NCBI GenBank assembly: GCA_013334325.1
Contig: JAAXXT010000004.1
Span: 36,435 to 100,434, forward strand
From: Erysipelotrichaceae bacterium
GTDB lineage: Bacteria > Bacillota_I > Bacilli_A > Erysipelotrichales > Erysipelotrichaceae
Reading direction: 5' to 3'
DNA length: 64,000 bases
A program made the position numbers and the translations under genes. Below the pieces are notes generated by a model, which saw nothing but the letters and a program-made list of their open reading frames with translations, was not told where the DNA came from and ran no database searches. This document shows, one piece after another, positions 17,891 through 26,839 of this stretch. Numbering within the stretch: the first letter of the stretch is position 1; each line of letters starts with the position of its first letter.

Positions 17891-19480
17891 ATGGATAGAG
17901 ATTACACCATCCTTTTAGTGGATGATGAAGAAGAAGTTAGAAAGCGCATCATATCTAAAATCCATCCTGAATCAGGTTTTGAAGTCATTGGTCAAGCTGC
18001 CAATGGTTATGATGCGATCGATCTGATCGAAAAACTCAAACCGGATGTAGTCATTACGGATATTCGTATGCCTTTCGTAAATGGTATGGAGTTGGCTAAG
18101 ATCATAAGTAAAGAACATCCTAAAACCAAGGTTGCTTTTATATCAGGATATGATGAATTTGAATATGCAAAAGAAGCCATTGAACTCAATGTAGTCAGTT
18201 ATCTTTCTAAACCAATCACTCAAGAAGAAGTGAATCATTTTCTTTCGAAACTGAAGTCAAGAATGGATGAAGAATACCAAGCACTATTCAACCAAGAACG
18301 ATTGGATGAAGTATATCAAGCTAATCTTCCAGCCTTGATAGAAAATCAATTCAACTCATTGCTTCATTATTCCAACATCACTGAACAAGATCTACAGCGT
18401 TTTAAAGTTTTTGATATTGATCTTAGTATCGGATCTTTTACAGTTGGGATCATTGAAATCGATGCAGATGCAGATTTTCTAGAGATTGAATATTTACGAA
18501 TCTTTTTACTGAACCTACTAAAGAAAAAATTTGAAGACTATAAAGATCTCTACTATATCAATAGTGGATTTGGGCTTATATTTATCATTCATCAAATGAG
18601 CATGAATGTAAAAGACATAGAGTCCAAGCTTTATGAAGTCGTTCTCACTAAGAAGCAATATTCAAATATTCGGGTCCAAATTGGGGTGTCTGAAACTTTT
18701 GAGGATTTTAAATTGGTTTCTAGTAAGGTACTACAAGCTAAAAAGGCACTCTCCTATAGTAATTACCTCAACATCGGAACCATCATTTACTATAAAGACA
18801 TCACCACGAAAAAGAAGGTAGATTTGAAGCTTTCTAAAAGTGAAATCGATGAGATCAGTTATGTTATTAAGTTTGGAACTGTAAAAGAAGTGGATGATCT
18901 GTTCGTAAACTTACTTAAGAATAAAGATATGCGTCAAGATTATCTTCTTAATAAACAATATTACCTGGTAAATCTAGCCCATATTTTTATAGAATTCGCC
19001 AATGGTCTTAATGTAGAGTTGGATGATATCCTAGAAGGAAACTTTTTTGATAAATTATCGGGATTTACACAACTTCAAGATATGTTTAATTTCCTAAAGA
19101 AAATGGTCTTTGATTGTCGTGAAATGAACCTACATCGATCTAAGACATCAGCCAATCTACTCTTAGAAGAAGCGCTTTTGTATTTAAATACGAACTATAC
19201 AAATCCAAATATTTCGATGGAGTTTGTATGTGATGATCTTGGCATCAGTATATCTTATCTAAGTAATCTCTTTAAGAAGATAGAGGATACCACTTTCAAC
19301 AAGTATTTGGTTAAGACTCGAATGGAAAAAGCAATGGAACTTTTAAAGTTCAGCGATGATAAGATCTATGAAGTTGCCAATCAAGTCGGCTACAATGACA
19401 TCTATTATTTTAGCTACAGTTTTAAGAAATATACGGGGCTTTCTCCAAAGGAGTATCGTCATGATCAAAAGACTGAATGA
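17891..19480 (+). CDS. YesN-type response regulator (REC + AraC HTH)
   Basis: Response regulator of 529 aa. The receiver domain has the acidic pair DDEEEV, the phosphoacceptor Asp in VVITDIRMP (about residue 55) and the Lys in LSKPI. A long middle region follows, then a C-terminal AraC-type double helix-turn-helix (about 430-525; FVCDDLGISISYLSNLFKK, VANQVGYNDIYYFSYSFKK). ATG 17891 is preferred to GTG 17882 because the only ribosome-like sequence, GGTGA, would overlap the GTG. The stop overlaps the kinase gene by 20 bases. Together with the kinase and sugar-binding lipoprotein it probably switches on mglBAC. Confidence 0.9.
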   Translation: MDRDYTILLVDDEEEVRKRIISKIHPESGFEVIGQAANGYDAIDLIEKLKPDVVITDIRMPFVNGMELAKIISKEHPKTKVAFISGYDEFEYAKEAIELNVVSYLSKPITQEEVNHFLSKLKSRMDEEYQALFNQERLDEVYQANLPALIENQFNSLLHYSNITEQDLQRFKVFDIDLSIGSFTVGIIEIDADADFLEIEYLRIFLLNLLKKKFEDYKDLYYINSGFGLIFIIHQMSMNVKDIESKLYEVVLTKKQYSNIRVQIGVSETFEDFKLVSSKVLQAKKALSYSNYLNIGTIIYYKDITTKKKVDLKLSKSEIDEISYVIKFGTVKEVDDLFVNLLKNKDMRQDYLLNKQYYLVNLAHIFIEFANGLNVELDDILEGNFFDKLSGFTQLQDMFNFLKKMVFDCREMNLHRSKTSANLLLEEALLYLNTNYTNPNISMEFVCDDLGISISYLSNLFKKIEDTTFNKYLVKTRMEKAMELLKFSDDKIYEVANQVGYNDIYYFSYSFKKYTGLSPKEYRHDQKTE

Positions 19481-21188
19481 GTTATCGATTGGGAAGTCTA
19501 TCTTCATAACGATCCTCATTTTTACAGGTTTTTTGACCATATCTACAATTCTCTCAAATCAACTGATTTTCGATAGAACGGATCGTCTTATTGAGAGCAC
19601 TTCTAAAGAAATCAATAAGCAAGTTATTATGAACTATGAGAATTATTTAAGTAATATGATTGGGATATCGAATTCATTACAGGAATACATCATCGATACA
19701 ACACAGGCCAATGACTTTGAGGAATTGTCTCGTTTGTTTGTATTGACCACAAATATTGAAAAAAATATTCTTAATGTGGCTTTGATCTCAGATGATGGAC
19801 TATTGGTAGCCTCAAGCGTTGACGTTAAAATCAATCCTAATATTTTAGATATCGAATGGTTTCTTGAAGCTAAGAAAACACCAGACATCCATCATTTTAG
19901 TGGTTTACACACTGAAAACTTCTTTATGTTAGGGAAGAAAGAAGTATTTACTGTTTCTAAAAGCGTTCAGTATTTTGTGAATAATGTTGCCACCAGAGGG
20001 GTATTGATGATAGACATCGATACCAGTAATTTTAAGACCTTGGCTCAACAAACCAATCTAGGTGAAAAGGGTCATATCGTAATCGCATCTCAAGGAGAAA
20101 AGGTTATTTATTCCTCTGATCCTTTATGTTATGGAGATGATTGTACCTCTGCAGAGATACTTAAGGAAATAGGCTTAGGTGGTCGCTTGGTTAAATGGAA
20201 TAATCTAAACATGTATGTCAATGTGAATACTATAAGAGATACTCGATGGAAGATCGCCACCTTTATCAACGTCAATGAGATAGTTTCTACCAAAGCAGAC
20301 ATCCTAATTCGTTTGATTTTGATTTTTGCTTTAACTTTACTTACGACCTCACTTATTTCTTCATATTTCACCCGAAGAATCACACTTCCTATGAATACCC
20401 TGAAAAGTCATATTGCTTTGATAGAAAAAGGTGATTTTGAATCCAGAGTTCATGTCTCAGGCTTAAAAGAAGTTACACTTTTAGCTGAAGCATTCAATAC
20501 AATGAGTAATCGTATTAGAGAACTGATGGATAAGGTGTTTACTGAACAAAATGAAAAACGAAAGACCCAATTCATTGCCTTACAGAATCAGATCAATCCT
20601 CATTTTCTATATAATACTTTAGATTCTATTGTCTCTTTAAGTGAAAACAATCGAAACAAAGATGTAGAAAATGCCATTATCGCGTTATCTAAATTCTTTA
20701 GGATGAGTATTTCCAATGAGATGAATTTGGTAGAGTTAAAAGATGAGATTGAGCACGTTAGAAACTATTTACTGATTCAACAGATCCGTTATCAAAATAC
20801 CTTCGTCTTTGATTTTGAGATCGATGAGGAGATCCTTCATCACAAAGTCATCAAGCTATCGCTTCAACCTTTAGTAGAGAACGCCATCTTGCATGGTATT
20901 CATCCAGATGATGAGTATTCAACCATATTGATCAAAGGCTACGCCAAAGATAATTTCCTTTATATTGAAGTATTCAATGAAGGATATGGTATCTCTAAAG
21001 AACGTATTCAAGAGATCCATTCTATGATCCAATCCAATCAGAATACTTCCAGTATGGGGCTTAAGAATGTCTATCAACGATTAAAACTATACTATGGTGA
21101 TCAAGCAGATCTTATCTTAGAAAGTGAATTGGATGAATATACAAAAGTCATTATGAAGATGCCTTTGGGAATGGAGGAATCACTATGA
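19461..21188 (+). CDS. YesM/LytS-type sensor histidine kinase
   Basis: Membrane kinase of 575 aa, partner of the YesN-type regulator. ATG 19461 is chosen because AAAGGAG lies 9 bases before it and the first membrane helix (about 13-33) then follows directly. An outer ligand domain of roughly 240 residues (dCache-like) precedes the second helix (about 285-305), a HAMP segment, the His_kinase motif QNQINPHFLYNTLDSI and an HATPase with LQPLVENAILHGI. The next gene, a sugar-binding lipoprotein, overlaps by four bases and probably feeds ligand information to the outer domain. Sugar sensing is inferred from context. Confidence 0.9.
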   Translation: MIKRLNELSIGKSIFITILIFTGFLTISTILSNQLIFDRTDRLIESTSKEINKQVIMNYENYLSNMIGISNSLQEYIIDTTQANDFEELSRLFVLTTNIEKNILNVALISDDGLLVASSVDVKINPNILDIEWFLEAKKTPDIHHFSGLHTENFFMLGKKEVFTVSKSVQYFVNNVATRGVLMIDIDTSNFKTLAQQTNLGEKGHIVIASQGEKVIYSSDPLCYGDDCTSAEILKEIGLGGRLVKWNNLNMYVNVNTIRDTRWKIATFINVNEIVSTKADILIRLILIFALTLLTTSLISSYFTRRITLPMNTLKSHIALIEKGDFESRVHVSGLKEVTLLAEAFNTMSNRIRELMDKVFTEQNEKRKTQFIALQNQINPHFLYNTLDSIVSLSENNRNKDVENAIIALSKFFRMSISNEMNLVELKDEIEHVRNYLLIQQIRYQNTFVFDFEIDEEILHHKVIKLSLQPLVENAILHGIHPDDEYSTILIKGYAKDNFLYIEVFNEGYGISKERIQEIHSMIQSNQNTSSMGLKNVYQRLKLYYGDQADLILESELDEYTKVIMKMPLGMEESL

Positions 21189-22192
21189 AGCGTTTCATTA
21201 TTATTGTCCTATTTTTATTAAATGGTTGTAGTAGTCCAATAGAAACCGTACCTTTATTCATCTATGATGGCAATGATGCCTACATCAAAGAATTTGAGAA
21301 GAAGATCCAAAGCGTAGATCAAGATGATTTCCTCATCAAGACCTATGTGAGTCAAAACTCTCAGATCATCCAGAATGAACAAATCGATCAAGCTTTTAAA
21401 GAAAAACATCCTCTATTGATCATCAATCCAGTAGATAGATTAAGTGTATACGCCATCATTGAGAAGGCTAAACAATCCAATACCACGATTATTTTCTTTA
21501 ATCGTGAACCTTTAGCTTCTGACTTAGCAGCCTATGATAAAGCATTTTATGTAGGTGCAGATGCTACCCAATCCGCTGAGCTTCAAGCCAGTCTAATCAT
21601 GGATCTGTTTGGGAATGATCCAAAAAATCTAAACAAATTTGATAAGAACCATGATGGGATCATCCAAGCCTTGATTCTAAAAGGTGAACAAGGTCATCAA
21701 GATGCGGAAGCCAGAACGAAGTTCGTTATAGAACGATTGACCGTTGCTGGATATCAAGTTGAAGTCTTAGACATCGTCATCGCCAATTGGGATAGAGACA
21801 TCGCTTATGGTTTGATGGATGGATTATTGGATGAGTATAGAGAATCTATGGAACTATTGATTTCCAATAATGATGCGATGGCACTTGGTGCCATTCAACG
21901 AATGAAAGAAAAATTAGTGTTTGATGACACCAATAAAAATGGGGTCATTGATCGCGATAGTGAACCATGGGTACCTGTCGTTGGGATAGATGGGATCACT
22001 GCAGCCATAGACTCGATCAAATCAGGTTATCTTTATGGTACTGTCAAAAACGATTCTCAAAATATGGCCTTGATCATCATTGAGTTATCGAAGTGGTTAT
22101 TAGAAGAGAAATCACTCGTTGACTTTCCTTATGAGATCACCAACGGTAAATATGTGTGGGTTAATTATCAAAAAATGACCCTTGATGAATAG
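21185..22192 (+). CDS. Sugar-binding lipoprotein linked to the two-component system
   Basis: Periplasmic-binding-protein-type lipoprotein of 335 aa. The signal ends in the lipobox LLNGC (Cys at about 15). The body follows the galactose-binding MglB pattern, including an EF-hand-like calcium loop (DKNHDGIIQ) in the position it has in MglB and the SNNDAMALGAI motif. A second Asp-rich loop (DDTNKNGVIDRDSE) is an extra. Its start overlaps the kinase stop (ATGA), so it belongs to the regulatory operon rather than to the transporter. The likely role is an auxiliary sensor presenting galactose or a related sugar to the kinase. Confidence 0.85.
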   Translation: MKRFIIIVLFLLNGCSSPIETVPLFIYDGNDAYIKEFEKKIQSVDQDDFLIKTYVSQNSQIIQNEQIDQAFKEKHPLLIINPVDRLSVYAIIEKAKQSNTTIIFFNREPLASDLAAYDKAFYVGADATQSAELQASLIMDLFGNDPKNLNKFDKNHDGIIQALILKGEQGHQDAEARTKFVIERLTVAGYQVEVLDIVIANWDRDIAYGLMDGLLDEYRESMELLISNNDAMALGAIQRMKEKLVFDDTNKNGVIDRDSEPWVPVVGIDGITAAIDSIKSGYLYGTVKNDSQNMALIIIELSKWLLEEKSLVDFPYEITNGKYVWVNYQKMTLDE

Positions 22193-22200
22193 ATTTTGAA

Positions 22201-22269
22201 TTGTGAGTAATATTTCACAAAAACAGTATCGTTTATTCAATGTTATGTAAGGGCTTACTTTTCTATAAT
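22201..22269 (+). promoter_or_regulatory. mglB promoter region with inverted repeat
   Basis: TTGTGAGTAATATTTCACAA (22201-22220) is an inverted repeat with 6-base arms and an 8-base spacer. TATAAT at 22264-22269 gives a predicted start near 22276, putting the repeat centre near -65. No good -35 box is seen, which fits an activated promoter. The spacing is two bases longer than CRP/FNR or Rex sites, so the binding protein is unknown. Confidence 0.5.
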
Positions 22270-22299
22270 GAAAATGTGTAATCTACACAGGAGGAATAA

Positions 22300-23283
22300 A
22301 TGAAAAAGTTTTTGCTCTTAGTCGCATTAACCGCATTGGTTTTGGGCAGTTTCACTGCTTGTACTGCTAAACCAAAAGGACCAGTCAAAGTAGGTATCGC
22401 CATCTATAAGTTTGATGACACCTTCATGACAAATTATCGTACCGAAATGGGAACCTATTTGAAATCATTGGAAACAACTGATACCAAATATGAAATCACC
22501 GTTACCGACGGTAAGAATGATCAAGCAACACAAACTGAACAAATCGACAGTTTCATTGCTCAATCTTATGATGTATTGATTATCAATTTAGTAGATTTAA
22601 CTGCAGCCGGCGCTATTATTGCTAAGGTAAAAGCAGCAGGTATCCCTACTGTATTCATTAATCGTCAACCTTCCGTAGCTGATATGGCCCTTTGGGACAA
22701 GATCACTTACGTTGGTGCAAAAGCTGAAGATTCAGGGACCTATCAAGGCGAAATCGCTTTGGACCTCTGGAATGCTGCTGGATCAACAATGGACAAAAAT
22801 GGTGATGGTATCCTTCAATATGTAATGTTGATGGGCCAAGCTATCCACCAAGATGCTGCTTTACGTACAGAATATTCAATCAAAAAATTAGTAGATGCTG
22901 GCGTTAAAGTTGAAAAATTGTTTGAAGAACGTGCTAACTGGAACCGTGACGAAGGTCAGGTCCAAATGGCTTCCGCTATTGCTCAATACGGAGACAAGAT
23001 TGAAGTTGTCTTTGGAAACAATGATGACATGGCTTTAGGTGCTATCCAAGCATTAAAGGCTGCCAATATGGTCGTTCCTGTAATCGGTGTTGATGCTACT
23101 GCTCCTGCATTGGATTCTATTGGATTGGGTGATTTGGCTGGAACTGTCTTGAATGACAGCGTTGGTCAGGCACACACTTCAGTCGACAAAGCGTTAGCCT
23201 TGTTAAAGGGTGATACTCTTGTTAAAGAATACTGGGTTCCTTATGTTAAGGTTACTCCAGAAAATTTCGAAGATTTTAAATAA
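22300..23283 (+). CDS. mglB: Galactose/glucose ABC transporter binding lipoprotein
   Basis: Solute-binding lipoprotein of 327 aa. The signal peptide ends in a lipobox (FTAC, Cys about 21). The MglB-type calcium loop reads DKNGDGILQ, and NNDDMALGAI and VIGVDATAPALDSI match the sugar-binding fold. AGGAGG precedes the ATG. A strong hairpin (23297-23332) separates it from mglA, a common way to keep binding protein above transporter levels. It is a paralogue of the lipoprotein at 21185. Substrate galactose and/or glucose is inferred from the family and from galK and galE nearby. Confidence 0.93.
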   Translation: MKKFLLLVALTALVLGSFTACTAKPKGPVKVGIAIYKFDDTFMTNYRTEMGTYLKSLETTDTKYEITVTDGKNDQATQTEQIDSFIAQSYDVLIINLVDLTAAGAIIAKVKAAGIPTVFINRQPSVADMALWDKITYVGAKAEDSGTYQGEIALDLWNAAGSTMDKNGDGILQYVMLMGQAIHQDAALRTEYSIKKLVDAGVKVEKLFEERANWNRDEGQVQMASAIAQYGDKIEVVFGNNDDMALGAIQALKAANMVVPVIGVDATAPALDSIGLGDLAGTVLNDSVGQAHTSVDKALALLKGDTLVKEYWVPYVKVTPENFEDFK

Positions 23284-23296
23284 GCTTAACTGATCC

Positions 23297-23332
23297 AGAA
23301 AATCAAGTGTGGTCAAACACACTTGATTTTCT
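23297..23332 (+). terminator. Intra-operon hairpin between mglB and mglA
   Basis: AGAAAATCAAGTGTG pairs with CACACTTGATTTTCT, 15 bases per arm. With no long T-run it probably protects mglB mRNA or ends only part of transcription. A similar CAAGTGTG hairpin follows mglC. Confidence 0.75.
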
Positions 23333-23353
23333 ATCTCGTTAGAAAGAGGTTAT

Positions 23354-24871
23354 ATGCAACATCTCGATATTATATTAGCCATGAATCATGTCAGTAAAAG
23401 TTTTCCTGGGGTAAAAGCATTGGATGATGTGTCTTTTCACGTTAGACGTGGCACAGTACATGCTTTAATGGGTGAAAACGGAGCTGGAAAATCCACATTA
23501 ATGAAATGTCTCTTTGGGATCTACTCCTTAGATGAGGGTGAGATTCTATTTGACGGTAAACAAGTTCATTTTCATAATCCTGAAGATGCTCTCAAAGCTG
23601 GGATTTCTATGATTCATCAAGAACTACAACCGATACCTTATCGAAACATCGCAGAAAACCTTTGGGTAGGACGTTATCCAACCAAAAAGATTCTAGGTTT
23701 ATTCTCTATTGTCGATCACAAGCAAATGAAAAAGAGTTCAGAAGATCTGTTAAAGAGAGTTGGGCTAAATCTTAATCCAAATACCTTACTAAAAGAACTC
23801 TCTGTATCTCAAATCCAGTCGATCGAAATTGCGAAAGCCATTTCATATAATGCCAAAGTCATTATTATGGATGAACCTACATCATCCTTAACTCAAGCTG
23901 AAGTTAATCAGTTGTTTGAGATCATTACTACCTTAAAGAATCTTGGTGTATCCATTATCTATATCTCTCATAAGATGGAAGAGATTTTAAAGATCTCAGA
24001 TGAAGTAACCATCATGAGAGATGGGAAGTACATTGGAACATGGTTGTCTAAGGAATTAACGATGGAGAAAATCATTAAGAGTATGGTTGGACGTGAATTG
24101 ACTAATCTATATCCTCCTAAAACAAATGTACCAGGCGAAGTCTCTTTTGAAGTCAAGGACTTAAGTTCTACAAATCCAAAGTCTTTTAAGAATATTTCGT
24201 TTAGTGCCCATCGAGGTGAAATATTTGGTATTGGAGGCTTGGTTGGAGCGCAAAGAACTGAACTCGTTGAAGGGATATTCGGTCTTCGATCCATCAAGTC
24301 AGGTGAAATATATTTACATAACAAAAAGATAGATATCAAACAACCTCACAGTGCTGTTAAGCAGGGTCTCGCTTTGGTTACAGAAGATCGTAGAGGCAAT
24401 GGAATCTTTGGCGTATTATCGGTAAGAGATAATGTCGCTGTGGCTTCTTTAGATGAATTCGTCCAATTTCACTTCATGCTTAATAATGCTAAACTCAACC
24501 AATTGGCTGAAACCAACATTAAGAAGCTAAGCATTAAAACCCCTAGCACAAAAACTAAAATTCAAACCCTATCAGGGGGTAATCAACAAAAGGTTATCAT
24601 CTCAAGATGGTTGGCAGTCAATCCAGATATCTTCATTCTTGATGAACCTACTCGAGGAATTGATGTTGGTGCCAAATACGAAATCTACAGCATCATGCTA
24701 GATCTTGCCAACCAAGGTAAGACCATCATCATGATCAGCTCAGAGATGTCAGAGTTATTGGGAATCAGTGATAGGATCATGGTTATGTGTGAAGGTAGAT
24801 TAAGTGGAATACTCGATCGTTCAGATGCAAATCAAGAAAAGATCATGGCTCTGGCGACAGCGTACATGTAA
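23354..24871 (+). CDS. mglA: Sugar ABC transporter ATPase, two NBDs
   Basis: Cytoplasmic ATPase of 505 aa with two nucleotide-binding domains, the standard layout for MglA/RbsA. The first domain has Walker A GENGAGKST and Walker B VIIMDEPTSSL. The second (about 260-500) has a degenerate Walker A region (GGLVGAQRTEL), the signature LSGGNQQK and FILDEPTRGID. AAAGAGG precedes the ATG. It energises sugar import with MglB and MglC. The permease gene starts 10 bases after the stop. Confidence 0.95.
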   Translation: MQHLDIILAMNHVSKSFPGVKALDDVSFHVRRGTVHALMGENGAGKSTLMKCLFGIYSLDEGEILFDGKQVHFHNPEDALKAGISMIHQELQPIPYRNIAENLWVGRYPTKKILGLFSIVDHKQMKKSSEDLLKRVGLNLNPNTLLKELSVSQIQSIEIAKAISYNAKVIIMDEPTSSLTQAEVNQLFEIITTLKNLGVSIIYISHKMEEILKISDEVTIMRDGKYIGTWLSKELTMEKIIKSMVGRELTNLYPPKTNVPGEVSFEVKDLSSTNPKSFKNISFSAHRGEIFGIGGLVGAQRTELVEGIFGLRSIKSGEIYLHNKKIDIKQPHSAVKQGLALVTEDRRGNGIFGVLSVRDNVAVASLDEFVQFHFMLNNAKLNQLAETNIKKLSIKTPSTKTKIQTLSGGNQQKVIISRWLAVNPDIFILDEPTRGIDVGAKYEIYSIMLDLANQGKTIIMISSEMSELLGISDRIMVMCEGRLSGILDRSDANQEKIMALATAYM

Positions 24872-24881
24872 GGAGAAAATC

Positions 24882-25883
24882 ATGAAAAAATTCTTAAATA
24901 ATTTCAAAGGTCCTAACTTAAAGAACACCTTAGTAGACAATGCCATGTATCTCATTTTGTTAAGCATATTGGTGTCGGTATCAATTGCTCAACCATTGTT
25001 TCTATCAGCAAATAATCTCACCAATATTTTAATGAACTCATCGATCCGAATCCTTATCGCCTTAGGCGTCAGCGGTGCCCTTATTACGCGTGGTACTGAC
25101 TTATCCGCGGGGAGAATCGTAGGTGTAGGGGCTGTTATAGGGGGGACCTTGTTGCAACGTCCTGACTATGCGGCTAAGTTTTTTCCAGGATTGGCAGATA
25201 TGCCCGTCTTAGGCATACTATTGCTCGCTGTAACGATCACAGCCCTTATCGGTTTAGTGAATGGATTGGTCATCTCTTATCTGCATGTACCTCCGTTTAT
25301 CGCAACCTTAGGGATGCAATCTATATTGTATGGGTTGGCATTGATCTATACCAAATCTCAACCGATTGGGGGCTTGAAAGATGATTATACTTATCTTGCC
25401 TCTGGAAGAATTGCTAATATACCTATCCTGATTATAATAGCTATTGCGATGATTGTGGTTATGTGGTTCTTATTGAATATGACCAAATTTGGTAAATATA
25501 TCTATGCCATTGGTGGTAATGAATCCGCTGCTGAAGTCGCAGGGGTCAACATCAAATGGACAAAGATTAGAGTTTATATCCTCGCAGGTTTGTTTTATGG
25601 TTTGGCTGGTTTCTTGCTTGCTGCAAAAAGCGGTGGGGCTACAGCCAACTATGGTATCGGATATGAATTGGAAGCCATTGCTGCATGTACGATCGGTGGT
25701 GTAAGTACCGCTGGTGGTGTAGGTAAGATCCAAGGTATCGTATCTGGGGTCTTGGTCTTCGAAATGTTGAAAACAAGTTTACAGTTCTTACGTGTACCTT
25801 CAGATCTACAATATGTTGCGATCGGTACAGTCATCGTTATCGCTGTTGCCATAGATATTCGTAAGTATCTTGCAAAGAAATAA
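24882..25883 (+). CDS. mglC: Sugar ABC transporter permease
   Basis: Integral membrane permease of 333 aa with eight to ten predicted helices. Family motifs are seen at ALGVSGALITRGTDLSAGRI and in the coupling-helix region IGGNESAAEVAGVNI. ATG 24882 is chosen because AAGGAG lies just before it; an in-frame ATG at 24804 lies inside mglA and lacks a site. It completes the MglBAC importer. A terminator-like hairpin follows at 25891. Confidence 0.95.
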   Translation: MKKFLNNFKGPNLKNTLVDNAMYLILLSILVSVSIAQPLFLSANNLTNILMNSSIRILIALGVSGALITRGTDLSAGRIVGVGAVIGGTLLQRPDYAAKFFPGLADMPVLGILLLAVTITALIGLVNGLVISYLHVPPFIATLGMQSILYGLALIYTKSQPIGGLKDDYTYLASGRIANIPILIIIAIAMIVVMWFLLNMTKFGKYIYAIGGNESAAEVAGVNIKWTKIRVYILAGLFYGLAGFLLAAKSGGATANYGIGYELEAIAACTIGGVSTAGGVGKIQGIVSGVLVFEMLKTSLQFLRVPSDLQYVAIGTVIVIAVAIDIRKYLAKK

Positions 25884-25890
25884 AAACATG

Positions 25891-25920
25891 AGCAAGTGTG
25901 TCAACCACACTTGCTTTATC
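25891..25920 (+). terminator. Terminator after mglC
   Basis: AGCAAGTGTG, TCAAC, CACACTTGCT, then TTAT. The arms resemble those of the hairpin after mglB. Confidence 0.7.
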
Positions 25921-25929
25921 TAAGGAACC

Positions 25930-26826
25930 ATGGAAACCATCACAATATCACCTGAACTAAAACTATCTAGAGTCATTCAAGGATTCTGGCGTCTACAAAG
26001 CTGGCATTTTACCCCTATACAACTTTGCGATTTCATTCATGAAGCGATAAAACTAGGGGTCACTACTTTTGATACAGCGGAGATCTATGGAGACTATGAG
26101 GCAGAAGCTCAATTAGGGGCAGCTCTAAGATTAGATCCAAGCTTAAGATCAAAGATCCAAATCATCACTAAGACTGGAATCAATAAGCCTCATCCTGATT
26201 ATCCATATCGAACCAAACACTATGAGACGAGTTATGAGAAGATCATCTCATCGTGTAATAAGAGTTTAGAGAAACTAAATACAGATTATATTGATGTTTA
26301 TTTGATTCATCGTGAAGATCCTTTCTTTGATCATCATGGAGCTGCGAAAGCATTCGCAGAACTAAAAGCTCAAGGAAAAATCAGAGCTTATGGGGTATGT
26401 AATTATGATCCAATAAAGTTCCATGCGTTTAATGAAGTAACCGATCATGCCTTGGTGACCAATCAAATTGAAGTATCTCCATTACAGTTTGAGCATTTCA
26501 ATTCTGGAATGATGGATCTTCTTCAAATGGAAAATGTTCATCCTATGTTTTGGTCTCCTTTAGCTGGAGGATCCATCTTCACTTCAGATGATCCTGCGTG
26601 TGCTGAAGTTCGACAAGTCTTAAGCAGAATTGCCCAAAACCATCATTGTGAGATGGATACCGTTGTGTATGCCTGGTTACTAATGCATCCTGTCAAAGGG
26701 ATGGTGATCAGTGGTAGTCAAAAGATCGATCGACTAAAAAATGCGGTCGATGCTTTATCACTTCGTTTAGATCTAGAGGAATGGTATGAAATATATCTAG
26801 CTTCAGGCAAGCAAGTCTTGCGCTGA
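25930..26826 (+). CDS. Aldo/keto reductase (YdhF-like)
   Basis: NAD(P)H-dependent oxidoreductase of 298 aa with a TIM-barrel pattern. The catalytic Asp and Tyr are in TFDTAEIYGDYEAE, the Lys in IITKTGI and the His in DVYLIHREDP; the NADP-binding end appears as VISGSQKIDRLKNAV. The closest match in pattern is the YdhF group, which reduces aldehydes or ketones of unsettled identity. It lies between mglC and galE with short gaps, so a role in sugar metabolism is possible but not shown. Confidence 0.88.
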   Translation: METITISPELKLSRVIQGFWRLQSWHFTPIQLCDFIHEAIKLGVTTFDTAEIYGDYEAEAQLGAALRLDPSLRSKIQIITKTGINKPHPDYPYRTKHYETSYEKIISSCNKSLEKLNTDYIDVYLIHREDPFFDHHGAAKAFAELKAQGKIRAYGVCNYDPIKFHAFNEVTDHALVTNQIEVSPLQFEHFNSGMMDLLQMENVHPMFWSPLAGGSIFTSDDPACAEVRQVLSRIAQNHHCEMDTVVYAWLLMHPVKGMVISGSQKIDRLKNAVDALSLRLDLEEWYEIYLASGKQVLR

Positions 26827-26839
26827 AAAAGGGAGAAAT

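Noticed and set aside
22201..22220. Rex or CRP/FNR binding site before mglB
   Set aside because: The arms fit but the spacer is 8 bases, two longer than either site allows, so I report it only as an inverted repeat.
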